Below are positions 63,762 through 64,000 of a stretch of DNA of 64,000 nt, in pieces. Numbering within the stretch: position 1 is the first letter of the stretch; each line of letters starts with the position of its first letter. A program made the position numbers and the translations under genes. The notes below the pieces were generated by a model. That model did not search any database and was not told the DNA's origin. It saw only the letters and a list, made by a program, of their open reading frames with translations. Source of the DNA: Styela clava (taxonomy: Eukaryota > Chordata > Ascidiacea > Stolidobranchia > Styelidae); the NCBI RefSeq assembly GCF_964204865.1, contig NC_135252.1:8701383-8765382 (forward strand). Reading direction: 5' to 3'.

Positions 63762-64000
63762 CTGACAAATTATTAAAAATAGCATACAATAAAAGTTGGA
63801 CAAATTTATATCAGGACAATTTTTTTGATATATATTACAGAAAAAATTCAAAAATATTGGATTCTTTTTAAACATCAAAGGATAAAACAACAGAAACTAC
63901 ATGTTGTAAGGTTCATGGAATAAAGCTTACGTTTTTAGAAAAATCTCATTTTTGTAGAGACTGTGGAGTAAGGTAAGGTTTTCTGCATTTAAAAGAGTAA

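Noticed and set aside
63890..63970. Possible further METAP2 exon before 63761 on the minus strand, ending in a GTAAGC donor-like site
   Set aside because: None of the three frames gives the expected conserved segment before the EKLE block, and the phase does not fit. The missing exon is more likely beyond the window.

Overview
The window is nuclear DNA from an animal: AT-rich, intron-rich, and full of short DNA transposons, with long introns and intergenic stretches. All 39 introns I could place are GT-AG. The proteins are clear metazoan orthologues. The repeats (many hAT-type elements, tRNA-derived SINE-like units, TACCGG-type repeats) suggest a marine invertebrate, possibly a tunicate. That species guess is an inference I cannot confirm from the sequence alone.

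Layout, left to right. 1-4.8 kb is repeat-rich and gene-free; it holds a TA-flanked MITE-like element interrupted by an internally deleted BED-type hAT transposon. 4.8-17.0 kb (+) is a complete 16-exon THOC1 gene (THO/TREX mRNA export) encoding about 768 aa with a C-terminal death domain. 18.3-26.2 kb (-) is a 10-exon gene for a 502-aa basic protein I do not recognise. It is convergent with THOC1 and head-to-head with VPS54. 27.4-30.5 kb (+) is VPS54 (GARP complex), in one uninterrupted 1017-codon exon. 30.5-35.9 kb is intergenic with MITEs. 35.9-51.4 kb (-) is a 10-exon SNX9/18/33-type sorting nexin (SH3-PX-BAR, 574 aa). Its last intron contains one hAT element nested in another, each with a perfect 8-bp target duplication. 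53.2-58.3 kb is a transposon cluster: a composite hAT element with an 8-bp duplication, a partial tandem duplication of its own 5' end, and an inserted LINE-type tail joined to a retrocopy of the snRNP protein SmG gene. 60.9-63.8 kb (-) is the C-terminal part of METAP2 (7 exons seen); its 5' end lies beyond the window.

The five host genes are ordinary housekeeping or trafficking genes (mRNA export, Golgi tethering, endocytosis, N-terminal methionine removal) with no shared pathway. The gene order gives no sign of an operon or a specialised system. The most unusual items are the intronless VPS54, the SmG-LINE chimeric retrocopy inside a hAT element, the partially self-duplicated hAT, and a cluster of GGTACC/ACCGGT palindromes upstream of the sorting nexin gene. 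I found no convincing wholly new biological system.
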